A DNA stretch of 46,374 bases from a virus. Shown piece by piece: positions 7,465 to 15,849 of the stretch; the first letter of the stretch is position 1; each line of letters opens with the position of its first letter. A program made the position numbers and the translations under genes. Location of the stretch: positions 1 to 46,374 of the IMG/VR virus record IMGVR_UViG_3300007276_000011. One strand, written 5' to 3'. The notes under the pieces were generated by a model, which saw only the letters and a program-made list of their open reading frames with translations, was not told where the DNA came from and did no database searches.

Positions 7465-7710
7465 TCAACCTCCCAACTGCCAAGCTGTCATAACAAACGC
7501 CACTGCAAATAATGCGAATGAGCCTAATATCATAATCTTCTCTGTACGCGATTTTAAGCGCTTAACTTCTGCTACGTGACAATTCGCCTGACTAAATAAT
7601 TTAAATCGCTTCTTGGCTATGCTACAGGCCATAAATTCGGTTTTAGCCTCAACTGTAAAGGTTATATTCTTTTCATGGCTGGTTAATGCAATTTTGTATG
7701 TGTTCATCAT
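7465..7710 (-). CDS. Small tail-anchored membrane protein
   Basis: An 81-residue protein starting at ATG 7710, overlapping the stop of the secreted protein gene (TAATG). Residues 1-55 form a soluble alpha/beta domain with a basic region, followed by a clear hydrophobic helix near the C-terminus (IMILGSFALFAVAFVMTAWQ). The likely topology is cytoplasmic domain with a C-terminal membrane anchor. It sits in an operon with a signal-peptide protein, which suggests an envelope-related task. Confidence 0.65.
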   Translation of the reverse strand: MMNTYKIALTSHEKNITFTVEAKTEFMACSIAKKRFKLFSQANCHVAEVKRLKSRTEKIMILGSFALFAVAFVMTAWQLGG

Positions 7711-8024
7711 TATTGCTCCATGCATGTTTTGATAACTTGAATCATGACATTCTTACCAAGCTGCTTTTGAGCCTCTACGCTATCAAGTATTGGGTAATCA
7801 AAAGCAACGTCAACGGCCATATATCCGATTTCTTTAAACTGCGCCTCTGCATTAGTAGCTCTAATTGCATCTAGCAGTATGATTTTACTTTTACCTTGCT
7901 GTCTCAACTCTACTGCTGTGCTTGCAAGCTCACCAAGCGCTACACACTCAGAAGTCGTTACATTTGCACTCGCATTAAAAGATAAAGTAACCGCTGCGAT
8001 TGTAGTAAGTATTAGTTTTTTCAT
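7710..8024 (-). CDS. Secreted (periplasmic) small protein
   Basis: A 104-residue protein with a textbook signal peptide: MKK, a hydrophobic core (LILTTIAAVTLSF) and an ANA-type cleavage region near residue 20. The mature part of about 84 residues has two cysteines (near 27 and 101) that could form a disulfide, and is mostly helical. It would act in the periplasm. Phage-encoded periplasmic proteins often block DNA entry of rival phages or modify the envelope; that is inference. A promoter precedes the operon at 8305-8333. Confidence 0.7.
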   Translation of the reverse strand: MKKLILTTIAAVTLSFNASANVTTSECVALGELASTAVELRQQGKSKIILLDAIRATNAEAQFKEIGYMAVDVAFDYPILDSVEAQKQLGKNVMIQVIKTCMEQ

Positions 8025-8025
8025 T

Positions 8026-8268
8026 TTATAATTCCTTTTTCCAGTTATCTAAAGACATAATCGCCTCACCCATTGCCGCTTGTTGTGACTCTTGCCAATT
8101 TGATAATTGAATAACACCAGCAAATACGCAAAACATTAAAACACCTGAATTATCACCTACCTTTGCATCAGCAAGGATGCCAACCTGTTTTTTAACTTTA
8201 AGCTCAGCCGATAAAAGATATTCAGCCTTTTCTTTATCGCTAGCTTTTAACCATTCATTCTTTTTCAT
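8026..8268 (-). CDS. Small protein with hydrophobic segment
   Basis: An 80-residue protein, the first of the five-gene minus operon ending at 7135. The N-terminal 35 residues are basic and helical. A hydrophobic stretch (GVLMFCVFAGVIQLSNW, about 41-58) could be a membrane span, and the C-terminus is polar. AGAGAAATG gives a usable ribosome binding site. A consensus-like promoter lies 37-65 bases upstream. Confidence 0.6.
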   Translation of the reverse strand: MKKNEWLKASDKEKAEYLLSAELKVKKQVGILADAKVGDNSGVLMFCVFAGVIQLSNWQESQQAAMGEAIMSLDNWKKEL

Positions 8269-8304
8269 TTCTCTATTCCGTTTATGTTTAATTAACTGTG
8301 ATTA

Positions 8305-8333
8305 AATATAATCTAGTTATTTGTAGTTGTAAA
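8305..8333 (-). promoter_or_regulatory. Promoter of the 8268-7135 operon
   Basis: On the minus strand TTTACA (8333-8328) and TATATT (8310-8305) are separated by exactly 17 bases, a good sigma-70 match. The first ATG is at 8268. TTAATTAA follows downstream of the -10 box. Confidence 0.65.
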
Positions 8334-8518
8334 GTGTTTTATAAAAATAAAAAATAATACTTTTGTATTATTCCATTGGGTTAATTTCTATGTCATCATG
8401 GAGAGGACAATAACCTTATAACCTTATAACGTAGTTATAGAAAAAGATTAAAATATCTCTTTATATATAAGGGAAAGCCCATAAACGACGAAACCCGCAA
8501 TTAAGCGGGTTCTTAGTA
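8334..8518. other. Non-coding region with short repeats and a GC-rich hairpin
   Basis: No plausible gene. It holds a tandem ACCTTATA pair (8414-8429), a small inverted repeat TATAAC-GTA-GTTATA (8425-8439) and a perfect hairpin AACCCGC-AATTAA-GCGGGTT (8492-8511). That hairpin lacks a T-run on either side, so it is a poor terminator for the primase gene. With the nested repeat that follows it makes up a 504-base gap between genes. Confidence 0.6.
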
Positions 8519-8734
8519 GATAGTAACTTGATAGTGAAAATCTTACTACGTACATGTTGTTGTTTTAATTAGGATTTTAACCCTAATTTGGGATTGATAG
8601 TAGATAGTAGGATTTTTCTATCTGTTAGCGCGATTATAAAACGCTGTTTTTCTCACTATCTACTATCAATCCCTAAAAGCCTTTATATTTCAATAACATC
8701 TACGTAGTGAGGATTTCACTAGCTAGTTACTACC
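8519..8734. repeat. Nested inverted repeats, candidate replication origin
   Basis: An outer 43-base inverted repeat (8519-8561 against 8692-8734, 35 of 43 matching by hand alignment) encloses a perfect 19-base inverted repeat (8590-8608 against 8655-8673). Between the left arms is AATTAGG/CCTAATT (8567-8573, 8582-8588). The word TAGTAGATAGT occurs at 8514-8524 and 8598-8608, and inverted at 8655-8665. The structure sits just downstream of the primase-helicase gene in DNA without genes, as expected for an origin. The origin role is inferred. Confidence 0.6.
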
Positions 8735-8772
8735 AAGGCTTTAAATTCTTATAAAGAGCGTTTGAGTAACCA

Positions 8773-11058
8773 CTATAGCACAGAGAAATACTTTGTCGCT
8801 ACTTTACCGTTATATTTACTTTTTGTTTGTTGTGATTTAATTAAATTGTTCTCTTCCATGCTTTTTAGCACTTCTTCTACCTCTTCTTTTTTAGCTGGTC
8901 GTAAACGATTACATATAACGCCCAACGTTTCACCATGGTCTGAATTAATCAGATTTAATATTTTAGCGGCCATAGCCTGGTGCGGGCTATCCTTCTCGCG
9001 CTCGTTGGCATACGCTAGGCGCGTTTTTTCTTCAATGTCGCGCTGCATCATGGCAAATGCCCACCTAACATGTTCGCTGGTACGAACTCCGCTAGGCGCT
9101 GCCAATATTAAGCTAATCTTAGCCATAATCTCATAGCCACGACGAACAACGGCTTCTAAGCCTGTGCGCTCTTTGTGCTTTTCCGCCTCATCCTCAATCC
9201 AGTCGAGTGCTGCGTCTAGCATCTTCACTGCGGGCGCTTCTGTTTTTATCTCAATCTTAGGACCGTAATACTCAACACGGTTACAATCTTGATCAAAACT
9301 TCCGCCACTATAAAGCGCTTTTAATGTGTATTCCATGGATTCAGGCATTGGCGCTTTTTTAAATCTGCGTTTAGCCCGTGGGTTTGTTTCACGCTCATTA
9401 ATTAGTAGTGAGCGACCAATAAAGCCGTTAGTTGCTTGTTCGTGCGTTATAAGTCCGTCAAACGTTACTGGTGTTGTGTAACCTATCATTGATAGGAATG
9501 GGCGCTCTAAACCGTTATCTATTTGCTGTAAGCTTCTCTCAAGCTGTGGTATACGCCTTTGGTATGCGCCGGTCTTGTCGTCGTTTTCTGATACTGATTT
9601 GCGACAGCTTGCCAGCTCTTGCATCATCGCCTTTTGCACTTCGTCTTTAGTATCACCTGTTAAAAGCATAAAGCCGTCTGCTTTTGAATACGCGCTCATC
9701 ATCATGCCTATTACGCCATCAAGATAAGCCGCGCCGCCTTTCTTTTGCGCGTTGGCAATCTTTTGTAGGAATATACCCACCTCATCTATTATGTACGCTG
9801 CCATTTGGTTTCGTATTAAGTTGCGAATAATTTCTTGCTCTGATTTAATCGCGCCGTGTGTAGCGCCATGAATGCCAGCCGCTCTATGGATTGCAGCTTG
9901 CGCTTGTTGCACCGCCTCTTTACCTGTACCCGAGCCAGCAACACAGAAGCAAAATAGGTTTGCATTAACTCCGTCTAAGTCGTCCGTGTATCGCATGCCA
10001 ACAACATTACCTACCGCTGTAAGTGCTGCGGCAACTGCTAAATTTTCGCGAGGGTAGCGCGATTGTTCGTTGATCCATTTTGTTACCTGGCCCACAAACT
10101 CAGGCGGACGCAATAAATCAACGCCTTCAATGCTAAATGGTAAGCCGCTTTTGTTTTCTTCTTCCTCTATTTCAAATTCAATCGTTGGTTTAAACGTTAC
10201 TGATTGTTGGTAGCCGCCCTCTTCTGCGTAGTGCATTAGTGTAGCAATGGTAACAGGTGAGCCAGACTTGCCAAATGAATGCCAGCGCTTTTCTAGTGCT
10301 GCACTACCAGGGTACTTTTTACCTTTACTGCTCCAATTATCCCATATATCAAACCCCGCCCCGCTTGTTGCATCATGCACAGCCATTCCGCAGCGATACC
10401 ACACTTCATGATCACAATCAGAATCAACAAACGATAACATTTCACTAATGTCTGAGTCAGTTACATCAATTGGCGCACCTTTATAGTCAGCTCTGTGGGT
10501 ATCTGGCTTTTTAAGTAAATCAATTAAACATTGTGGTGCGTCATCTAACTCTCCAGGTGAGCCGTGTATCGCTTCGTATGTGTTACCGCTGGCATGTTTA
10601 GAGTTTGGACCAACTACAAAGCCGCTGCTTTTGAAGTCTATACCTTCATACTCTTTATGGTGCTGCATTAATGGCACACCTTCAGGTGCTTTAAAGTAAA
10701 GGTGCATTGACCCTTGACCGCTACCGGTTGCCACCGCTAAACCTGCTATGCCTAAAAAGTCTGTGTTTAAGTCCTTGCATAATTTCTCGAATGACTTAAC
10801 ACCACCGTTGCGAGCGTCTACATCAATAATAATGAGACCGTTCACAATAACCCCGTAGCCTGTGTCGAACTGGCCCGACATTTCCATGACTTCTAATTGC
10901 TCATCGCTCCACATTGGCGTGTGTTGCCAGTTAGATGCGATTGGGTGCTTAAACGCCGCGTTACATTCAGGGTTTGCACAAGCGCAATTACCATCTTTGT
11001 CACCGCCATAAAGACCGAATACTTTTATGCCCTCATCTAAAAACCAATATTGATCCAT
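8773..11058 (-). CDS. Primase-polymerase/helicase replication protein
   Basis: A 761-residue replicative protein. The chosen start is the ATG at 11058, with GGAG seven bases upstream; an upstream in-frame ATG would overlap the HTH gene. Near the N-terminus a CACANPEC motif (25-32) may bind zinc. The primase-polymerase domain shows IIIDVD (Asp79, Asp81) and a later GSMHLYF with His119. A PriCT-2-like domain lies at about 200-285. The C-terminal half resembles the DUF3987 helicase family, with Walker A GSGTGKE at 375-381 and a later winged-helix-like tail. No separate replicative DNA polymerase gene is seen in the genome, so this protein probably starts replication and recruits the host polymerase. 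Confidence 0.88.
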   Translation of the reverse strand: MDQYWFLDEGIKVFGLYGGDKDGNCACANPECNAAFKHPIASNWQHTPMWSDEQLEVMEMSGQFDTGYGVIVNGLIIIDVDARNGGVKSFEKLCKDLNTDFLGIAGLAVATGSGQGSMHLYFKAPEGVPLMQHHKEYEGIDFKSSGFVVGPNSKHASGNTYEAIHGSPGELDDAPQCLIDLLKKPDTHRADYKGAPIDVTDSDISEMLSFVDSDCDHEVWYRCGMAVHDATSGAGFDIWDNWSSKGKKYPGSAALEKRWHSFGKSGSPVTIATLMHYAEEGGYQQSVTFKPTIEFEIEEEENKSGLPFSIEGVDLLRPPEFVGQVTKWINEQSRYPRENLAVAAALTAVGNVVGMRYTDDLDGVNANLFCFCVAGSGTGKEAVQQAQAAIHRAAGIHGATHGAIKSEQEIIRNLIRNQMAAYIIDEVGIFLQKIANAQKKGGAAYLDGVIGMMMSAYSKADGFMLLTGDTKDEVQKAMMQELASCRKSVSENDDKTGAYQRRIPQLERSLQQIDNGLERPFLSMIGYTTPVTFDGLITHEQATNGFIGRSLLINERETNPRAKRRFKKAPMPESMEYTLKALYSGGSFDQDCNRVEYYGPKIEIKTEAPAVKMLDAALDWIEDEAEKHKERTGLEAVVRRGYEIMAKISLILAAPSGVRTSEHVRWAFAMMQRDIEEKTRLAYANEREKDSPHQAMAAKILNLINSDHGETLGVICNRLRPAKKEEVEEVLKSMEENNLIKSQQTKSKYNGKVATKYFSVL

Positions 11059-11059
11059 T

Positions 11060-11233
11060 TTATTTCTCCAACTCTTCAAAGTAATCAGATAGCTTTTTAA
11101 CCAGTTCGTAAGAAGGGTTAACCTTTTGGTGTTTAAGGTTGTACATATTAGCCCTGCTAGTGCCAACGGTCTCAGCTATCTTTGACAGGTTTGCATGTTC
11201 AAGTCTTTTTATAATTTGCTCTAAAGTCATCAT
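11060..11233 (-). CDS. Cro-like helix-turn-helix regulator
   Basis: A 57-residue DNA-binding protein starting at tandem ATG codons (11233/11230). Residues about 10-45 form a Cro/XRE-type helix-turn-helix: RLEHANLSKIAETVGTSRAN then MYNLKHQKV, with recognition helix around TSRANMYNLK. It lies just before the primase gene, one base from its start, and faces the Sak4 operon across a promoter region, so it probably represses one or both divergent promoters. No partner repressor is visible. Confidence 0.75.
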   Translation of the reverse strand: MMTLEQIIKRLEHANLSKIAETVGTSRANMYNLKHQKVNPSYELVKKLSDYFEELEK

Positions 11234-11397
11234 TTTGTTTAATCTCTGCTGTTTATATAAGATAGGCCGATTGTCTATTTTATTTAGTGTTTTGTCAAAT
11301 AAAATAAATAAATTTAAAAATATGTTTGACAGGATAAAATTAAGTGCGCTATAGTTCGTCCTGTCGAAGAGAGACAAACAACCCAATGAGGTAATTT
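11234..11397. promoter_or_regulatory. Divergent control region of the replication genes
   Basis: The rightward promoter has TTGACA (11326-11331) and TATAGT (11350-11355), 18 bases apart. The leftward promoter has TTGACA on the minus strand (11298-11293) and GACAAT (11275-11270), 17 apart. TGTC/GACA words recur at about 11273, 11293, 11328, 11362 and 11372 and may be operator half-sites for the Cro-like protein. A perfect 9-bp AT-rich inverted repeat spans 11277-11285 and 11297-11305. The operator role is inference. Confidence 0.65.
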
Positions 11398-12162
11398 ATG
11401 AGTTTATTAGAAAGTATCACAAAGCCAAAAGATAGAGCGACCATTGTTACTATCTGCGGTGATAGCGGATTAGGTAAAACAAGCCTTGCTGCAACATTCC
11501 CTAAGCCGATTGTTATACGTGCAGAGGACGGTTTGCAAGGTGTGCCAGAAGATATACGCCCCGATGCGTTCCCAGTTATTAAAGCGGTTGAAGATTTATG
11601 GGGGCAATTAAAATCTTTACTGCAAGAAGAGCATGAATACAAAACGCTGGTTATTGATTCTGCAACAGCTTTAGAACGTTTGTTTATCAGTCACATTATT
11701 GAGAGCGACCACAAAAAGCCACGTTCGATCAACCAGGCTTTAGGTGGGTACGGTGCTGGCCTAGCTGCTGTAGCTGCTTTACACCAACGAGTGCGTAAAG
11801 CTTGTGGGCTTCTTAACGATCGTAAGGGTATGCACATTGTGTTTGTAGCGCACGCTGACACAGAAACAATTGAGCTGCCAGACCAAGAACCTTACACGCG
11901 TTACTCTTTACGACTTGGTAAAAAGTCTGTAGCGCCTTATGTTGATGATAGTGACCTAGTAGGTTTCTTAAAGCTTGAAACGTTTCTTACGGGCGATGGC
12001 GAGCGTAAAAAAGCACTAAGCGATGGAACGCGCCAACTAATTTGTTATGCGACAGCGGCAAACGTAAGCAAAAACCGCTATGGCATTGAAGAAGAATTGA
12101 TTGTACCAAAAAACGAAAACCCATTAATTAACTTTATACCATCATTAAAAGCAGGAGAATAA
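11398..12162 (+). CDS. Sak4-like RecA-fold ATPase (recombination)
   Basis: A 254-residue ATPase of the phage Sak4 type, thought to assist single-strand annealing with SSB. Walker A is GDSGLGKTS (about 21-29). A Walker B-like TLVIDSATAL is near residue 85 and a further conserved strand HIVFVAHAD near 150. It follows the strong rightward promoter, with TGAGGT before its ATG, and is coupled closely to the SSB gene (2-base gap), which is the usual Sak4 neighbour. Alternative name: AAA_24-family ATP-binding protein. Confidence 0.85.
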   Translation: MSLLESITKPKDRATIVTICGDSGLGKTSLAATFPKPIVIRAEDGLQGVPEDIRPDAFPVIKAVEDLWGQLKSLLQEEHEYKTLVIDSATALERLFISHIIESDHKKPRSINQALGGYGAGLAAVAALHQRVRKACGLLNDRKGMHIVFVAHADTETIELPDQEPYTRYSLRLGKKSVAPYVDDSDLVGFLKLETFLTGDGERKKALSDGTRQLICYATAANVSKNRYGIEEELIVPKNENPLINFIPSLKAGE

Positions 12163-12164
12163 TT

Positions 12165-12704
12165 ATGTCATTTTGGAATCTAAGCGATAACAACCCAATC
12201 GAAAAAACAGGTTCATTTGAGTCAGGTGGCGGAGATATTGAGCCAATCCCAGCAAAAACGCAGGTATTATTTGCGCCAGATGAAGCTAAATTTGATAGCT
12301 ATGACGGTGAAGAATACATCTCATTGCGCTGGAACGTATTGCAACCTAAAGAATTTGCAAACCGCAAGATATTTCAAAAGCTACGTGTTTTTGATAAAGA
12401 CGCTAAAAAGTCAGATAAAGCTAAGCGTATGTTAGCGGCTATTGATACAAACGCCGGCGGTAAATTGCTTTCAAGCGGTGAAGCGCCAACGGATGAAAGC
12501 TTAACACGCTGCTTAGTGAATAAGCCAATGCTTGGCCTATTGCAAGTATGGGAAATTGAGCAAGACGATGGCTCGAAAAAACGCGGTAACTGGGTAAGCG
12601 CTGTTAGCCCGCGAGGTAACGGTAAAGCAGCCGCAGCGCCAGAAGTTAAAACCGAAGCGCCAGCACAAACAAATAACGACTTTGATGATGATGTAGGTTT
12701 TTAG
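12165..12704 (+). CDS. ssb: Single-stranded DNA-binding protein
   Basis: A 179-residue protein of the DUF669-like phage group. Residues about 25-140 are beta-rich as in an OB fold (EYISLRWNVL, FQKLRVFDKD, LGLLQVWEIE). A flexible alanine/proline-rich linker follows and the last eight residues are DFDDDVGF, closely like the acidic tip of E. coli SSB (DFDDDIPF), which recruits repair enzymes. Next to the Sak4-like ATPase and upstream of a YqaJ exonuclease it forms a recombination set. A terminator follows directly. Confidence 0.85.
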   Translation: MSFWNLSDNNPIEKTGSFESGGGDIEPIPAKTQVLFAPDEAKFDSYDGEEYISLRWNVLQPKEFANRKIFQKLRVFDKDAKKSDKAKRMLAAIDTNAGGKLLSSGEAPTDESLTRCLVNKPMLGLLQVWEIEQDDGSKKRGNWVSAVSPRGNGKAAAAPEVKTEAPAQTNNDFDDDVGF

Positions 12705-12713
12705 TGATGGAGC

Positions 12714-12738
12714 AAAGGGCGTGTAAACGCCCTTTTTT
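12714..12738 (+). terminator. Intrinsic terminator after ssb
   Basis: AAAGGGCGT (12714-12722) pairs perfectly with ACGCCCTTT (12727-12735) around the tetraloop GTAA, followed by further Ts to 12738. It probably limits expression of the genes downstream relative to the ATPase and SSB. Confidence 0.85.
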
Positions 12739-12759
12739 AACCACAAGAGGGTGATAGAA

Positions 12760-12993
12760 ATGGAAAATAAAGACAAGATTATAAAAATGTATGTTGAGCT
12801 ACACGGTGATGTTGATACATCAACAGGGTGTTCTCTGGTTGTTTATCAGCACGAATTTGACAAGTACGATGAAGAGTATGATGGGCTAGAAATGAGTGAG
12901 GACTCTTTAGTTTTATTTAAGGATGGCAATTATTGCTGGCACATTACTAAATCCCATTTACTTTTCGATTATGTAACAAAAGACTGGGTTTAA
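12760..12993 (+). CDS. Small acidic hypothetical protein
   Basis: A 77-residue protein starting at ATG 12760, after AGAGGG; a GTG nine bases earlier is an alternative start. It is very acidic in the middle (HEFDKYDEEYDGLEMSED) with beta-like flanks. Such acidic small proteins may mimic DNA, but that is only a possibility. The next gene follows after two bases. Confidence 0.65.
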   Translation: MENKDKIIKMYVELHGDVDTSTGCSLVVYQHEFDKYDEEYDGLEMSEDSLVLFKDGNYCWHITKSHLLFDYVTKDWV

Positions 12994-12995
12994 CT

Positions 12996-13175
12996 ATGGC
13001 AACAACAGAATTAGAAACAAAAGTACATATTACGCTAACAGTTGACGAGGCTTTATTTATTAAGCTTGCATGTCAAAACTCTAAAGGCGATAAGTACGAC
13101 CCGTTAAGGCAGTCAATTTTTAATGGATTGCCTGAAATACCACACCTTGAGTCAATACGGAGATTAGAGAAATGA
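12996..13175 (+). CDS. Small hypothetical protein upstream of the exonuclease
   Basis: A 59-residue protein (starts MATTELETKVHITLTVDEAL) whose stop overlaps the exonuclease start (ATGA). A strand-helix pattern is followed by a basic tail (ESIRRLEK). The tight coupling to the nuclease suggests co-expression. No family recognised. Confidence 0.65.
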   Translation: MATTELETKVHITLTVDEALFIKLACQNSKGDKYDPLRQSIFNGLPEIPHLESIRRLEK

Positions 13176-14050
13176 TTGAACAACGCTCAAAAGAATGGTT
13201 TAACGCTCGCAAGGGTTTAGTAACAGACAGCGCAGTTGGTGCAATCCTTGGGTTAAGTCCTTTTATGAAGCCTAACGACGTTTTACGTAGAATGGTGCGT
13301 GATAGTTTAGGCGCTGAAAGTGAGTTCCAAGGCAACGTAGCCACAGAGTACGGAACGTTTCACGAGGATGGCGCTTGCTTTGAATACGAATTAGAAACTG
13401 GTAACACAGTAGAGAAAGCGAGCTTTTACGTACATGATAACGGATGGTTAGGCGCAAGTCCTGACGGATTTGTGGGCGAGCATAAGCTTATAGAAATTAA
13501 ATGCCCGTTCGGACAACGTGATAAAAACCCGCCAGTATTTAAAAGCATTAACGAACAACCTCACTACTACGCGCAAATACAAGTACAGCTTTACGTGACA
13601 GGTCGAGCGCAATGTGATTTTTTTCAGTGGTCGCAGCATGGCACTAAATTAGAAGTGGTTGATCTAGATTTAGAATGGCTAGAACAAAACTTGCCTGACC
13701 TTGAGTTATTCCATCAAGAATATTTAAACACGCTTGAAGTTAAAGCCTTGCGCGAATTGCATCTTGAACCGCCTTTAAAAGAAATAACAACTCTTGATTG
13801 CGCGAAGCTACTAGATGAATACGACGAGCTAAGCGATGCCATTGAGCGAGCGCAGGAACGCAAAAAGGAAGTGCTAGACGACTTAATAGCTAAAGCCGGT
13901 GAGCAAAACGCGCTAATCCATGGCAGAAGCTTAAAACAGATTGAACGCAAAGGATCTGTTGATTACGCCAAGATTATTAAAAAGCATTGTCCTGATGTGA
14001 AAACTGACGAATACCGCCGTAAATCTTCTAAATATTGGAAATTATCATAA
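13172..14050 (+). CDS. YqaJ-family recombination exonuclease
   Basis: A 292-residue nuclease of the YqaJ/lambda-exonuclease type, expected to chew 5' ends of double-stranded DNA. The N-terminus RSKEWFNARKGLVTDS is typical. The catalytic core is GASPDG (Asp98) and LIEIKCP (Glu108, Lys110), the D-ExK signature. A Q-rich helix near NEQPHYYAQIQVQLYVTG is also a family hallmark. A coiled-coil region (about 212-240) follows. It works with the Sak4 ATPase and SSB. The stop overlaps the helicase start. Confidence 0.92.
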   Translation: MIEQRSKEWFNARKGLVTDSAVGAILGLSPFMKPNDVLRRMVRDSLGAESEFQGNVATEYGTFHEDGACFEYELETGNTVEKASFYVHDNGWLGASPDGFVGEHKLIEIKCPFGQRDKNPPVFKSINEQPHYYAQIQVQLYVTGRAQCDFFQWSQHGTKLEVVDLDLEWLEQNLPDLELFHQEYLNTLEVKALRELHLEPPLKEITTLDCAKLLDEYDELSDAIERAQERKKEVLDDLIAKAGEQNALIHGRSLKQIERKGSVDYAKIIKKHCPDVKTDEYRRKSSKYWKLS

Positions 14051-15849
14051 TGTATCAACTACGAAACTACCAAAACGAAGCGTGCAATGTCACCATGGAG
14101 TGGGTTCGTAAAAGTGTTGAGCCATGTTTAATAGAGCTGCCAACAGGGGCGGGTAAGTCCCTAGTGGTAGCGGAGTTGGCAAAAAGACTTTATGAAATAA
14201 GCGGCGGCAAAAGCGTCATGTGCTTAGCGCCGCAAAAAGAGCTTGTTATACAAAACCGTGAAAAATATCTGTTAACAGGTGAGCCAGCGAGTATTTATAG
14301 TGCAAGTGCTGGCACTAAATGCTTACGTCACCCTGTGGTGTTTGGTAGTCCTCAAACAGTCAAAAACGCGGCGCATAGACTTGGCCCCAATTACTGCGCT
14401 GTTATAATTGATGAAGCACATGGATTAACACCAACAATTAAATTCATCATCGACAAGATGAAAGAAAGCAACCCAAAACTAAGAATAATAGGGTTAAGCG
14501 CGACACCGTACAGGCTAGGTGATGGGTACATATACCAAACAGATCACAATGATAAACCTGTATTTGAAGGCTCAACAAAAAACCCATACTTTGCAAAACA
14601 GGTTTACCGCTTAACCGCGCACTACTTAATACAGAAAGGATTTTTAACACCGCCAGTTGTTGGTGCTATCAATGTTGATTCTTATGATACAAGCGGCTTA
14701 GTCCTTAACAGTATGGGTAAATACAACAATACAGATATAGATAAAGCGTTTGTAGGCCATGGAAGAAAGACAGCGGCGATTGTTGCTGATGTTATAAAGC
14801 AGAGTCAAAACCGTAAAGGCGTTATGTTTTTTGCGGCTACCATTCAGCATGCTGAAGAAATAATGGCATCGTTACCGCCAGCTAAAAGCAAAATAGTAAC
14901 CGGTAAAACATCAAGCGGAGACCGTGAAAAAATAATATCGGACTTTAAGAATCAAGCCTTTAAATACCTTGTTAATGTATCAGTGTTAACAACGGGTTTT
15001 GATGCTCCACATGTTGACGTTATAGCTATTTTGCGCGCTACTGAGTCGGTTGGCTTAATGCAACAAATAATAGGTCGAGGGTTGCGCCTAGATGATGGTA
15101 AAGAGGATTGTTTAGTTTTAGACTACGCCGAAAACGTTGATAAACATTGCCCTGATGGTGATTTGTTCAACCCTGAGATAAAAGCAGGGCCAACAGGTGA
15201 AAAAGGCGATCCACTAACGTGCCTATGCCCTTCATGTAACGGTGAAAATCAATTCAGCTACAGGAAAAACGATGAGGGTTTTCAAATTAGCCAAGACGGT
15301 TATTTTGTTGACCTAGATGGCAATGCCATACCTACAGACTTCGGCCCTATGCCAGCGCATTACGGTAGACGATGCCAGCACTTTAGATTACGACCCGATG
15401 GTAGCGGAGAACTAGATCAATGCTCGCACAGGTGGACGTTTAAGCCATGCCCTCACTGTGAAGCTGAAAACGATATAGCCGCGCGTTATTGTACGACATG
15501 TAAGGGTGAAATAATCGACCCTAACGACAAGCTAAAAGCAGATTTTAAAGCGTTTAAAAAAGACCCTACGCAATTGCAAACTGATTTACTGGTGGGTTGG
15601 ACTGTTAGACCGACAATGACACGAAGCGGTAAAGATTGTTTGCGTGTTGATTATGTTACAGAGTATAGGCAATTTAGTATTTGGTATATGCCAACAATAA
15701 AGGGCGGTAAAAAGTACGCTGAATATAAGCAGTTTTGCGAGGCTACAGAAAGCGGAGAGATAATGCCAAAAACTATAAGTTACCGTAAAAACTCTGATAG
15801 TGGATTTTATGATGTTTATGGATATAACGGGGAAGCAGATGAAATTTGA
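14050..15849 (+). CDS. SF2 DEAH-type helicase with zinc-finger region
   Basis: A 599-residue DNA helicase. ATG 14050 overlaps the preceding stop (TAATG). Motif I is LPTGAGKS (30-37), motif II DEAH (121-124), motif III SATPYR (about 154) and motif VI QIIGRGLRLD (about 340). After residue 385 it contains several CxxC pairs (CLCPSC, CPHCEAEN, CTTC), which should bind zinc. Such helicases help phage replication restart or recombination. It is coupled to the VRR-NUC nuclease gene by overlap, suggesting joint action on branched DNA. Confidence 0.9.
   Translation: MYQLRNYQNEACNVTMEWVRKSVEPCLIELPTGAGKSLVVAELAKRLYEISGGKSVMCLAPQKELVIQNREKYLLTGEPASIYSASAGTKCLRHPVVFGSPQTVKNAAHRLGPNYCAVIIDEAHGLTPTIKFIIDKMKESNPKLRIIGLSATPYRLGDGYIYQTDHNDKPVFEGSTKNPYFAKQVYRLTAHYLIQKGFLTPPVVGAINVDSYDTSGLVLNSMGKYNNTDIDKAFVGHGRKTAAIVADVIKQSQNRKGVMFFAATIQHAEEIMASLPPAKSKIVTGKTSSGDREKIISDFKNQAFKYLVNVSVLTTGFDAPHVDVIAILRATESVGLMQQIIGRGLRLDDGKEDCLVLDYAENVDKHCPDGDLFNPEIKAGPTGEKGDPLTCLCPSCNGENQFSYRKNDEGFQISQDGYFVDLDGNAIPTDFGPMPAHYGRRCQHFRLRPDGSGELDQCSHRWTFKPCPHCEAENDIAARYCTTCKGEIIDPNDKLKADFKAFKKDPTQLQTDLLVGWTVRPTMTRSGKDCLRVDYVTEYRQFSIWYMPTIKGGKKYAEYKQFCEATESGEIMPKTISYRKNSDSGFYDVYGYNGEADEI

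Noticed and set aside
8492-8511. Hairpin AACCCGC-AATTAA-GCGGGTT as terminator of the primase gene
   Set aside because: There is no T-run on either side; it is noted only as part of the non-coding region.
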